A stretch of 64,000 nucleotides of DNA from SW10 sp965657795. GTDB lineage: Bacteria; Verrucomicrobiota; Verrucomicrobiia; Verrucomicrobiales; Akkermansiaceae. Made by a program: the position numbers and the translations under genes. The notes under the pieces were generated by a model. The model did no database searches. It was not told the origin of the DNA and was given only the letters and a program-made list of their open reading frames with translations. Below are positions 1 to 8,762 of this stretch, in pieces (position 1 is the first letter of the stretch; each line of letters starts with the position of its first letter). The stretch is from assembly GCA_965657795.1 (NCBI GenBank), contig CBFHQJ010000001.1, forward strand, positions 124,001 through 188,000. The letters are read 5' to 3'.

Positions 1-2994
1 TCGAATGAGAATGGGGTCTTTGGTTGAAACATCGATCTGGAGTCCCCAGGTCATGATGCCGGTTTCCGGAGTGGCCTTGTTTTTCTTCGGTGCGGGCTTC
101 TGGGAAAACGAGGGGAGGTTGGGGCGGGGGATTTCGGTGGTGCGCGGGACCCCCATCGGGAGGATCTCGACGTCCTTGTAAATGAGACTGTCGGCGATTT
201 TGAGGGTGCCCGAAATGTTGGCTTTCGAAAGTGGGCCTTCGACTCTCAGGTCCGGGTGTCCGCGGAAGGTGAAGTCCTGATCTCGATAGAGCAGGATGTA
301 TTTTCCGGTGAGACGAAGGTTGAAGACCGGATCAAGAGCGGGCTCTTTTTTTGTCAGGTCAATCGTTCCTGTCAGGTTGGCTTTGCCGCCGGTTGCTAAG
401 ATTCGCCCCTCGGTAATCGTGACAATCTCCTTGCTGATCTTTGCGCGAATTTCGGTGTCCTTGAAGTCGGTGATGGGGGACTCGCTGAGACGCATCCTCT
501 TCAGACTCAAGCTGGCGTCGCCGAAGAACTCGGGTTTTGAAACAGTCCCTCTGACGGAGGCATTTAAGATTAGGTTCCCGTTGATCAGTTTAATCTTGGG
601 AACGAAAGGACGAACTCTTGCAAGATCGAGACGTGCTCCGGTGACATTGAGGGCAATGGGTTTTTCCGGACCGGAGGGCGAGCGTCCAAGCCAGGCCTGT
701 GTTTCAAGCGGGAGTTTGCCGGAAAGGCTCATGAATTTGGCTCCGTTTTCCTGACCGGAACCGGACAAGTTGAGAGTTTCATCGGCCGTGTTCAAGTTAA
801 TTTCGAGTCCTAGATTTGGGAGGTTCTCTTGCAGACTGGTGTTGAATTCGCGCAATTTGATACCTCCACCGATCTCGGGCGTTTCCACCGTTCCTGAAAG
901 CTTGAGATTGATGCCAAGGTTTCCCTTGAGTCCGGGAACCGAAGGGACGAATGGCTGGATGCGGCGCAAGTCAAGGCCGTCATTGGAGACGGCAAGCGAG
1001 ACAGGGGTATCGAGTGGGATTTGCCGGTGGTCGATCCACTGGCGGGGAAGAAATGGAAAGACTCCTTCGACCTTTAGAAGCTGACCCTTGGGGTCCTTGG
1101 CATCGATATTTACGAGAAGCTCTTTTTGGGAAGTCTCGAATACGAGTGCGACGTCGGCCGGTAAAAATTCCGGAGTGGTGGCGGAAGCGAATTGAGTGAG
1201 GCTGAGCCTCCCGTTGAGCGAGGGCTCTTCGAAGGTTCCGGCGAGGCTCAGTTTTTGCGCTTGAAGAACTCCGGAAAGCTCGTTGGGCATTGGGATAAAG
1301 GAAGAAAGTCTTTCGAAGCTCAGCGGTTGTGAGTTCACCTCGAGAGAGATCGGTTTTGGCGACTTTAGAAGATCATCCGGCGAGCGGGCCTCAAGAGGTG
1401 CGGGGAGCTTTGCTTGGACCAAGAGAAGCTCGTCGCTTCCCTCGAAAAGTTTGATGTGGTCGATGGTAAGGGTGTCATCGATCCAGCTGAGTTTGGCTTT
1501 GGCGATGGCATCCGGAGTGGCCATTTCCAGCGATTCGACCGTCACGCTCTCGGGCCAATTCCAGGTGATTTTTCCTCGCGAGACGGCTTCGGGGAAATCG
1601 GGCTGGCGGAACCCCAGCGACTCCAGGTTGAGGGAGCCGGAGTGCCGGGCCGTCTTAAGATTGCCCTTGGCGGTGGCGGTGAAATCCAGCGAGCGGGCAA
1701 GTCGCTCCTCGAGAACGGAAGCGTCTTTGATTCGCGAAATGATCTCAGCCTGATAAGTCTGCGGGTCGACTTGAAAGCGGGCGGTGGCCCGAAGATCGTC
1801 GAGGGTATTTGCGATCACTCTTGCTTCCCGGGAATCGTAGGCGATCTCAGCCTTGATTAGAGGAACGTCGGGCCAGTTGACGACAAGATGCAGCTCGGCC
1901 GTGGAGTCGAGGATGGAGCGATCAAGTGAAACGACACCATCGACCTCGAGTTTTTCGTCGAGGGTAACCTGCAGGGTGATTGGCTGGTCGAACGGGGAGA
2001 GGAGATTTTCGGTCGAGGCCTTGATGGTGGCCAAAGCGATTTCCTGATCCTGATATTTCAGGTTCCGTCCCACGAAGTCGACACGTCCGGTAGCGGTGTT
2101 GACTTGCAGTTTGGTGATTTCACCGCTGGCCTCCAGATCAGGTTTAGCGAGATCAATGAGAGCCGGAATCGAGAGGGGCGCCGACTCGAGTGATATCCGG
2201 TGGGCTGCTTTTAGATCTGATTTGACGAGGAGCTCGCTTTTTCCAATCGACACGACAAGTGCGGCTGATTTTTCGGGCTCGAAGCTGAGATTCCGGATCG
2301 AGAGTTCTGAGTTGAGAGTGACCCGGTCGATGGCGAAACCGCTCTCTGTCCAGTCCAGGGTGGATTGGGGATTGTGAATGGGCCGCTGGAGGTGGTCGGC
2401 TGATTTAAGGTTTGAAATAAGATACGTCGTCTCGCCCGAGTTGTGGGTCAGAGAGGCGAGGGAGACCCGCGTGACGTCAAGAACCTCGACATCGATATCG
2501 GTGAGCGAGATTTGCGCGGGTTGAATGAAGCCCCGGACGAGATCCAAGGTTTTGGCGAGGGATCCTTCTGCTTGCTGATCTTGGGGGGCTGCTTCGGCAG
2601 CCTCTTGGGCAGAGGATAGTAGTGGAGCCTTCGGGTCGATGACGAGGTGAAGTCGTCTGAGTTCGATGGTCTCGAGCTCCTTGTTAATGAGCGATCCGAG
2701 CGACCATTCAACTTGAATCAAGTCGGACTCCACGCTTTGAATGGTCGATTCTCCGCTTACCGAGATGTTACTGATGGTAATTCCGGAGAGGACAGTACCC
2801 TCGATTTCGAAGCTTCCGGAAAGTTCCTGGGCCGCCAATTGTTGCAAAATGACCTTTTTTAATCCCCAGCGGATGCCGGGGCCATTGGCCCAGATCAGGA
2901 AACCGATCAGCAGGAGAAAGGCGTAGAGCAGCCGACGCCGCCAAGGCCGACGGGGCTTTGGGGATTGTTCAGGCTTTTCCTCTTCCGGCGACAT
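1..2994 (-). CDS. TamB/AsmA-like translocation and assembly module protein (partial, runs off left edge)
   Basis: The minus-strand frame is open from an ATG at 2994 to base 1, giving 998 residues with no stop, so the C-terminus lies outside the window. After about 20 charged residues rich in Lys, Arg and Pro there is one hydrophobic segment (about residues 21-37), as in a signal anchor. The rest is a long, low-complexity beta-rich stretch of alternating hydrophobic residues with recurring L-x-G-x-I/L and G-x-L-x-L patterns, typical of the AsmA/TamB (DUF490) hydrophobic-groove proteins that span the periplasm and help assemble outer-membrane proteins or move lipid. AGGAGG lies 11 bases before the ATG. 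The TamB signature domain is normally at the C-terminus and is not visible, so the assignment rests on architecture. No TamA-like gene is in the window. A different AsmA-like family is possible. Confidence 0.7.
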   Translation of the reverse strand, partial: MSPEEEKPEQSPKPRRPWRRRLLYAFLLLIGFLIWANGPGIRWGLKKVILQQLAAQELSGSFEIEGTVLSGITISNISVSGESTIQSVESDLIQVEWSLGSLINKELETIELRRLHLVIDPKAPLLSSAQEAAEAAPQDQQAEGSLAKTLDLVRGFIQPAQISLTDIDVEVLDVTRVSLASLTHNSGETTYLISNLKSADHLQRPIHNPQSTLDWTESGFAIDRVTLNSELSIRNLSFEPEKSAALVVSIGKSELLVKSDLKAAHRISLESAPLSIPALIDLAKPDLEASGEITKLQVNTATGRVDFVGRNLKYQDQEIALATIKASTENLLSPFDQPITLQVTLDEKLEVDGVVSLDRSILDSTAELHLVVNWPDVPLIKAEIAYDSREARVIANTLDDLRATARFQVDPQTYQAEIISRIKDASVLEERLARSLDFTATAKGNLKTARHSGSLNLESLGFRQPDFPEAVSRGKITWNWPESVTVESLEMATPDAIAKAKLSWIDDTLTIDHIKLFEGSDELLLVQAKLPAPLEARSPDDLLKSPKPISLEVNSQPLSFERLSSFIPMPNELSGVLQAQKLSLAGTFEEPSLNGRLSLTQFASATTPEFLPADVALVFETSQKELLVNIDAKDPKGQLLKVEGVFPFLPRQWIDHRQIPLDTPVSLAVSNDGLDLRRIQPFVPSVPGLKGNLGINLKLSGTVETPEIGGGIKLREFNTSLQENLPNLGLEINLNTADETLNLSGSGQENGAKFMSLSGKLPLETQAWLGRSPSGPEKPIALNVTGARLDLARVRPFVPKIKLINGNLILNASVRGTVSKPEFFGDASLSLKRMRLSESPITDFKDTEIRAKISKEIVTITEGRILATGGKANLTGTIDLTKKEPALDPVFNLRLTGKYILLYRDQDFTFRGHPDLRVEGPLSKANISGTLKIADSLIYKDVEILPMGVPRTTEIPRPNLPSFSQKPAPKKNKATPETGIMTWGLQIDVSTKDPILIR

Positions 2995-3101
2995 CGTGCA
3001 GTAATCCTCCTGCTATGACGGGAGTTCTGCAACTTTCATCGCGTTAATTGTGCCAAGTTGGCGTGAAAAAACCGGGCAGGCCGCGAATCGCCTGGACGAA
3101 T

Positions 3102-4007
3102 CTATTTGGCGAAGCCCTGGTAGGCTTTCTCGACCGAATCTTTTTTGAATGTGCCGGCCTGCATCAGGAGGGCGTATTTCTGGGCGAGGATATCACCTTT
3201 TTTGAGAGTGTGGGCACCGTTGCCCTTTTTGGTGAAGCTCTTCTCGCCGAAGGGGTTGGCGGTCAAAAGACCATAAGTCCGGGCGTGCCAATGGGTGGGG
3301 TGATTGTGGTTTGAGGGGTGGTCCATCATGGTGAGGGTGACGTCCTTGCCCGAGCTGTCGGGGCCGTAGTAGCTGACCCAGCGGGCACGCTTGCCCCAGG
3401 CTTGTTTGTCGGTGTGGCCTTCGGAGTTTGCGATGTGGCCTTTGGCAACCTTTCCTTCGTAACGCAAGGAGGGGGAGACGCGAAGAGCGAATGAGCCCTC
3501 TTTAGTATCACCGAATTTGACTTCTTTTGCCGCAGTCATGGTGGAGTGAACTTCCACAATCAGAGACTGATCGTCTGGTTTGCTGAATTGATAGGTTCGG
3601 GTTTCCTCAAGTAAGACCTCCTTGTCTTGTTGCCATTCGAGTTTGACGGTAAAGGATCCATCCTTGGATTCACCGAATGATTTGTGAACGATGTTGGATT
3701 TGTGGTCCTTTGAGTGCCAGAAGTCGTGTCCGTTGACATCGCCGTGGGTAAACCAGAATGAGCGATGATGGGGGTGGTCCGGTTGCTCGCCTTCGACATC
3801 CTTTTTCATAGGGAAGTTCCGGGTCAGGCCAACTCCGGTGGGTCCCACGAGAGGGTAGAGATAGGGGAGATGGTGGTCGGTGCGGTATTCCGTGATCAGG
3901 GTGTCCCCGTCAAAGAGCTTGAGCGAGGTGTCGGTTGTTTCCTGACGAAAGCCGGCGAGGGCTGACTGAGCGAGAAGTGCGGAGATGAGGAGGAACGTCG
4001 ATTTCAT
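3102..4007 (-). CDS. PmoA-like (DUF6807) family secreted protein
   Basis: This 301-residue protein has an 18-residue signal peptide ending in ALA-G. It then shows the signature of the family filed as methane oxygenase PmoA (DUF6807): a YLYPLVGP block, an HPHHRSFWFTHGDVNG block rich in His, and later MMDHPSNHNHP and HWHARTYGLLTANPFG blocks. The name comes from an old database misassignment; the proteins are not methane monooxygenase subunits. They are common in Planctomycetes and Verrucomicrobia, often near sugar-utilisation genes, and their activity is unproven. The His clusters could bind a metal or a sugar. The gene is divergent from the sigma factor at 4107, with 99 bases between. Confidence 0.85.
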   Translation of the reverse strand: MKSTFLLISALLAQSALAGFRQETTDTSLKLFDGDTLITEYRTDHHLPYLYPLVGPTGVGLTRNFPMKKDVEGEQPDHPHHRSFWFTHGDVNGHDFWHSKDHKSNIVHKSFGESKDGSFTVKLEWQQDKEVLLEETRTYQFSKPDDQSLIVEVHSTMTAAKEVKFGDTKEGSFALRVSPSLRYEGKVAKGHIANSEGHTDKQAWGKRARWVSYYGPDSSGKDVTLTMMDHPSNHNHPTHWHARTYGLLTANPFGEKSFTKKGNGAHTLKKGDILAQKYALLMQAGTFKKDSVEKAYQGFAK

Positions 4008-4106
4008 AGCTGCCTACGAGTAATCGGTGGTGCATGAAAAATAAAGAAGGGAAATCGCGGGAATAATTGCGCGACAGCATTCTCATATTGGCAGAATATC
4101 AAACCG

Positions 4107-4652
4107 ATGGACGAATTTGAAGATTTGGTGGACCAATATTACCAAGCGCTTTACCGCTTTGGTTTTTCATTGGCCAAAAACCCCGACCGCGCGGCGGATC
4201 TCGTGCAGCAGACTTTCGTGATCTGGGCCCAGAAGGGGCATCAGCTCAAAGATAGGTCCAAGGCCAAGACGTGGCTCTTTACGACCCTTTATCGTGAACA
4301 TCTTGGAAATGCCCGTCGTTCCCAGCGCCATCCCGAGACCGAAATCACGGAGGCCGAGCATGAGCTGCCGCACGAGGAAGAGGATTCCGGTCGGAAGCTG
4401 GATGCCCAGCGGGCGGTGGCACTTTTGAGTGGGTTGGATGAGACCTTCCGCGCTCCCCTGACTCTTTTTTATCTTCAACAACATTCCTACAAGGAGATTG
4501 CCGAGGTTCTCGATGTTCCCATCGGCACGGTAATGTCGCGGATTTCGCGGGGAAAAGAACAGCTCCGCAAAAAAATGACTTCCGAACCTGTGAGCGCACC
4601 GACGCGCATCGTCGATTTTAAACCTGAAACAATTCGTAAAAACAATGGATAA
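4107..4652 (+). CDS. ECF-type RNA polymerase sigma-70 family factor
   Basis: This 181-residue protein has both domains of an extracytoplasmic-function sigma factor. Region 2 is at about residues 5-70 (core DRAADLVQQTFVIWAQK). Region 4 is at about 105-160, with the helix-turn-helix YKEIAEVLDVPIGTVMSRISRGKEQL, which binds the -35 element. The acidic linker between them is rich in Glu. No clear Shine-Dalgarno precedes the ATG. The last eight bases overlap the next gene, whose product has one membrane span and looks like its anti-sigma partner, so the two are probably co-transcribed and the sigma factor held inactive until a signal reaches the membrane protein. The target regulon cannot be seen. 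Confidence 0.93.
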   Translation: MDEFEDLVDQYYQALYRFGFSLAKNPDRAADLVQQTFVIWAQKGHQLKDRSKAKTWLFTTLYREHLGNARRSQRHPETEITEAEHELPHEEEDSGRKLDAQRAVALLSGLDETFRAPLTLFYLQQHSYKEIAEVLDVPIGTVMSRISRGKEQLRKKMTSEPVSAPTRIVDFKPETIRKNNG

Positions 4653-5553
4653 AGAACGCGCAAAATTTGTCCTGCAGAGTTTTCGCCCTGACGGCGAGGA
4701 TGCCTCTGAACCAGCTTTCGCGGAAGCGCTTGAATTGGCTGCCAAAGACCGTGAACTGGGAGAGTGGCTTGCCGCCGAACGTGCCCAGGACGCAGCCTTC
4801 GCGGCGATGCTTTCAAACGTGGAAATCCCGGAAGACCTTCGTGATGCCATCTTTGGAGTTTTGGAAGGAGCCCAGGATCACCCTGCTGAATTCGATGCCG
4901 ACTTTGTGGGAGCTTTGGCCTCGGTTCACCCTCCCGAAGGTCTTTGCGACCAAATTCTCGGAGCGATGGAGGTCGAGCAAAGCGTCGTGGAGATGCCTCA
5001 GCGTCATAAGCGCGGCTTTTTCAAGGCGGCCATGTGGACCACCTCTGCTGCTGCGGTGGTCGCGATCATGGTTGCTGTTGGAGCCTTCTTCGCTGGTGCC
5101 GGTGGCAATGCTCTTGCCGGGACGACTCCGAAAGAGGTGGAATATTCTGCGATCGCAATGCTGGAATCGCCCTTCTTTTCACTTGATCTGCAAAATGACC
5201 GGCAGGCCGCTCTTTATGAATGGCTTGATGGAAAAGAGCTTCCGAAACCCGCACAATTGCCGAAAGGCCTGGAGGACGTGAAGGGGGTCGGTTGCAAATT
5301 CCTTGAGATCGGGGAAGGCAAACACCGTGGGTCATTGGTCTGTTACAAAAAAAACGACAAGGTCGTCCATCTTGTCATGATGGAGCGCAGGGCCATTGAT
5401 TCGGACCAGATGAATGAACTCAAGTATGCTGCGAGAACGTGCCGCGATTGTGATAAAAATGATGAGTGGGCGGTGACCCAGTGGGCCGATGCCGAGCATG
5501 CCTATTTCTTGCTAAGCAAAATGGATCCGGATGAACTAGCTGAGACCTTTTAA
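4645..5553 (+). CDS. single-span membrane protein, probable anti-sigma factor
   Basis: This 302-residue protein has a soluble acidic N-terminus of about 125 residues, one transmembrane helix at about 129-151, and a periplasmic domain of about 150 residues. Position gives the role: it starts inside the ECF sigma gene and follows it without a gap. There is no zinc-binding anti-sigma motif (HxxxCxxC). The N-terminal part instead carries two similar segments, IPEDLRDAIFGVLE (about 61-74) and PPEGLCDQILGAME (about 96-109), which look like an internal duplication. The periplasmic part has a CRDCDKND motif near the C-terminus. The anti-sigma role is inference from context; no family signature is recognised. 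Confidence 0.65.
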   Translation: MDKERAKFVLQSFRPDGEDASEPAFAEALELAAKDRELGEWLAAERAQDAAFAAMLSNVEIPEDLRDAIFGVLEGAQDHPAEFDADFVGALASVHPPEGLCDQILGAMEVEQSVVEMPQRHKRGFFKAAMWTTSAAAVVAIMVAVGAFFAGAGGNALAGTTPKEVEYSAIAMLESPFFSLDLQNDRQAALYEWLDGKELPKPAQLPKGLEDVKGVGCKFLEIGEGKHRGSLVCYKKNDKVVHLVMMERRAIDSDQMNELKYAARTCRDCDKNDEWAVTQWADAEHAYFLLSKMDPDELAETF

Positions 5554-5589
5554 TTCTGCTTTTGGCAATCATCGAAGCTACTCTCAGAG

Positions 5590-5615
5590 GGGTACCCGAA
5601 CGGGTGCCCTTCTTT
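5590..5615 (+). terminator. probable intrinsic terminator after the sigma/anti-sigma pair
   Basis: GGGTACCCG at 5590-5598 pairs with CGGGTGCCC at 5601-5609, nine pairs including one G-U, around a very short AA turn that probably opens to four bases. A pyrimidine-rich TTCTTT tract follows. It lies 36 bases after the anti-sigma-like stop and before the DUF1592 gene, where a transcription unit would be expected to end. Confidence 0.5.
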
Positions 5616-5659
5616 GCGTCGAGGTGATAGGGGGAAGCGGGTTCGGCAGTAGGTTGCCA

Positions 5660-8600
5660 ATGCCCGTCAAGGAGGAGAACAAACACGAATGGTTTCCGGA
5701 ATCAAATTCGCTTGGGCTGGCGGTATTGATCGCGATGGTTCTCCTCTGGTCTTCGTCCGAAAAGCTTTCGGGTGCCAACCATCGCTTCAAATTGTCCGGG
5801 CCGGTGGAGGACTTGCTTGAGAACTACTGCTACGACTGCCACGACGAGACGCAGAAGGGGGACATTCGATTGGACCAATTGGCTGATCTCGAGACTGACA
5901 AGCGCCTCGATTTGTTGAACCAGATTCAGGAGCAGATCTACTTCAAGCACATGCCTCCGAAGAAGAAGGATCAGCCCGATGATGAAGAGCGGAAGGTTCT
6001 TCTCGATTTTCTCTCCCGGGAACTCGCTGTATTCGAGGCCTCGACTCTGGAAGGCAAACTTCAGAAGCCTGAATTCGGCAACTACGTCGATCACGAAAAG
6101 CTTTTCTCCGGCGAATACTGCGATCTCCCGGCTTTCACTCCCGATCGCCGGTGGCTCATCAGCGAGTATATTTATAACGCGAAATTTCAGCGGATCCTCA
6201 AGGGGCGGACCGTGATGAATCATGGCAAGAGGCGCATTGAGGTGCGGGGTAGCAAACGCTTGGACAGATTGGACATTTCAAATCCCTTCCTTCTCCCGAA
6301 GACGATCGGGGTGCGCTATTATGCTAACGAAGATCTCACCGGCGGGCATCTTTCCAGTATGTTGACCAACTCGCAGAAGGTGTCGCAGCATATTACCGAG
6401 TATTTGGTTCCGAGACATGGCAAAAGCCGAACTCCTTATCTCCCTTCCGTCGTGGAAATCCTGAAAATGGAGGAAGACCATAAGGCAACCTTGGCCTTGC
6501 GTCGTGAATTCCTGGAGAACCACATCGAAAGAATTTGTGCGGAGATCTATGGTGGAAAGCACGAGTCTTTGTTGCCAAAGTTCATCCCGGTTGTGCTGAA
6601 GCCTCTGCCCAAGCTGAAGGAGGGCGAAAAATACAAGCGTGCGCCCATGAATGTGTCCACCAACATGCTCAAGAAGCTGGAGGCGGACCGCTTGGTCTAT
6701 CACACTCTTTCGGATCCCGAATTCGCTCATCTCGACGACGATCAGTTCCGCGTCTATTGTGAGCGGATTTGGTTCTTCCGAGGGGACCATTCACGCACCA
6801 TTCAAAGCCGCATGGCTCTGCTCCGTGAGTATGTTCCGGATTTTCGCGAGATCGCCGAAAAGAACGGCAAAAGAATCAAGAAGGTGGTTTATCAAGCTTT
6901 GGAAGACGACGACATGGCGGCCATTCGTGCCGCTATTTTGAAGCACCGCAAGAAAGGCGATTTCTACTTGGATGTCATCGAGAAGTGCATGGACGATTGG
7001 GAAAAAGGTTTTCAAGAAGAACGTATCGCGGCCGGTCCTCCCAGCGATGAATTGTTTGGTCAACTTGTCACTGAGTTGTCGACTCTGATTTTAGAGCGGC
7101 CTCCCAACGGGGAGGAGTCCTCACAATATCTGGGTCAGATTAAAATCTACACGGAAAAGCTGGGTCGTCGCAAAGCAGTTCAGAAGCTTATCCAGACCTT
7201 TCTGCTGAGCACTGAGTTCGTTTATCGAAACGAGTTCGGGATTGATGAACCGGATGAACACGGGCGGCGGATGATGGCTCCGCGTGATGCCAGCTATGCT
7301 TTGGCTTATGCCTTAACCGACCAGAGTCCGGACGAGGAGTTGGTGGCAGCCGCGCAATCAGGAAGATTGAATACCCGGGAGGATTATCGCCGAGAGGTTG
7401 AGCGGATGTTGGCAAGCCGCGACGGGCGCACCATCATCGATCCCATTCTCGAAGACAAAAACTACCGCGATAACAGCACGGATTTGCCCATTCGTGAATT
7501 GCGCTTCTTCCGGGAGTTTTTTGGATATCCCAAAGCACTGGAGGTCTTCAAGGACGAGAAACGATTTGGAAGCGATCGCCTCGATCAGTCGACGAACCGA
7601 TTGGTCAACGAAGCGGATCGCACTGTGGAATACATTCTCGAGAAGGATGAGAACGTCATCGAGGAGCTGATCGGGACCGAGAAATTTTACGTTTATCACG
7701 ACGGAGACAACGAGCGGATGCGTGAAGCGTCCGAGAAGATCAAACGCATCTACGCTTACTTTAAAAACACCGGCTGGGAGGACTTTGGCTATCCCGAGCT
7801 GGAGAAGCATAAGGAGTTTTTGCGGAAAGAGCCGATGCGCAGCATTAACCCCGATAAACTGAAGTCGGGTAATCGCCAGGGGGACGGACTAAAGCTTTTC
7901 AAAAAGTCGCTGACTACCATCACGGCCCGTCTCGACAAGGGACAGAAGCACGCTCCGCCATTCGATCTCTATCGTGGCTACGGTACTGATTTTATGTGGG
8001 GCGGAAATGTCGCCAAATTCTGGGGCTATCGAAAAGACAACTGGGATTGGTCACCCGAGCAACCGATGAAGGTCGCGAACCGCAGGGGGATGTTGACTCA
8101 CCCGGCTTGGCTCATTGCTCATGCCCAGAATACCGAGACGGATCCGGTGATCCGCGGTAAGTGGGTTCGCGAAAAGCTGCTCGCCGGAACGATTCCGAAT
8201 ATCCCCATCACGGTTGATGCGGTTATTCCGGAAGATCACCACCAGACTCTACGCTCCCGCCTCGCCTCGGCGACCGAAACGAACTACTGCTGGAAATGCC
8301 ACGAAGCGATGAATCCGCTCGGCTACTCCTTCGAGTGTTACGATGATTTCGGGCGCTTCCGTCTTGAGGAAGACCTTGAGTATCCGGAAAACCTGCTTGA
8401 GAAAAAACCGGACAAGCTTCCGGGGCGAAACCATCTCATCGACCTGCGTGACATTTACAAAAGCCTTCCGGTTGATGCCTCCGGCCACCTCGCCGGAACC
8501 GGTGAAGCGGAACTCGATGGTGAGGTCGACAATGCGGTCGACCTCGCTGGTCGCCTTTCGAAATCACGCCGCGTCAGGCAATCCATCATCCGGCATGCTT

Positions 8601-8758
8601 TTCGCTATTTCCTTGGGCGAAACGAATTCCTCTCGGACTCCAGGACTCTTATCGATGCCGAAAAGGCTTATCTCGAAAATGGTGGTAGCTTCGATGCGGT
8701 CATCGTATCCCTGTTGACCTCAGATTCCTTCATTTATCGCAAACCTCTTACGAATTAG
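5660..8758 (+). CDS. DUF1592/DUF1588 planctomycete-type cytochrome domain protein
   Basis: About 1032 residues. A hydrophobic signal-like segment (about 19-30) is followed by CYDCH (57-61), the haem-binding CxxCH motif of the planctomycete cytochrome c domain. DUF1587/DUF1592-type domains follow. Near the C-terminus are a DUF1588 region with a second CxxCH (CWKCHE, about 877) and a DUF1585 end (RQSIIRHAFRYFLGRNEF). These large secreted proteins are abundant in Planctomycetes and Verrucomicrobia and are nearly always followed by a DUF1552 gene, as here; their substrate is unknown. The start is uncertain. ATG 5660 is weakly preceded by a ribosome site and a GTG at 5624 is also in frame. A strong AAGGAGGAG (5669-5677) points to an ATG at 5689 that is out of frame with the rest. 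Confidence 0.9.
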   Translation: MPVKEENKHEWFPESNSLGLAVLIAMVLLWSSSEKLSGANHRFKLSGPVEDLLENYCYDCHDETQKGDIRLDQLADLETDKRLDLLNQIQEQIYFKHMPPKKKDQPDDEERKVLLDFLSRELAVFEASTLEGKLQKPEFGNYVDHEKLFSGEYCDLPAFTPDRRWLISEYIYNAKFQRILKGRTVMNHGKRRIEVRGSKRLDRLDISNPFLLPKTIGVRYYANEDLTGGHLSSMLTNSQKVSQHITEYLVPRHGKSRTPYLPSVVEILKMEEDHKATLALRREFLENHIERICAEIYGGKHESLLPKFIPVVLKPLPKLKEGEKYKRAPMNVSTNMLKKLEADRLVYHTLSDPEFAHLDDDQFRVYCERIWFFRGDHSRTIQSRMALLREYVPDFREIAEKNGKRIKKVVYQALEDDDMAAIRAAILKHRKKGDFYLDVIEKCMDDWEKGFQEERIAAGPPSDELFGQLVTELSTLILERPPNGEESSQYLGQIKIYTEKLGRRKAVQKLIQTFLLSTEFVYRNEFGIDEPDEHGRRMMAPRDASYALAYALTDQSPDEELVAAAQSGRLNTREDYRREVERMLASRDGRTIIDPILEDKNYRDNSTDLPIRELRFFREFFGYPKALEVFKDEKRFGSDRLDQSTNRLVNEADRTVEYILEKDENVIEELIGTEKFYVYHDGDNERMREASEKIKRIYAYFKNTGWEDFGYPELEKHKEFLRKEPMRSINPDKLKSGNRQGDGLKLFKKSLTTITARLDKGQKHAPPFDLYRGYGTDFMWGGNVAKFWGYRKDNWDWSPEQPMKVANRRGMLTHPAWLIAHAQNTETDPVIRGKWVREKLLAGTIPNIPITVDAVIPEDHHQTLRSRLASATETNYCWKCHEAMNPLGYSFECYDDFGRFRLEEDLEYPENLLEKKPDKLPGRNHLIDLRDIYKSLPVDASGHLAGTGEAELDGEVDNAVDLAGRLSKSRRVRQSIIRHAFRYFLGRNEFLSDSRTLIDAEKAYLENGGSFDAVIVSLLTSDSFIYRKPLTN

Positions 8759-8762
8759 ATCC

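Noticed and set aside
4167..4850. Long antisense open frame (227 codons) opposite the sigma and anti-sigma genes
   Set aside because: It is the complement of two well-supported genes, has no domain or ribosome site, and its composition reflects their codon use.
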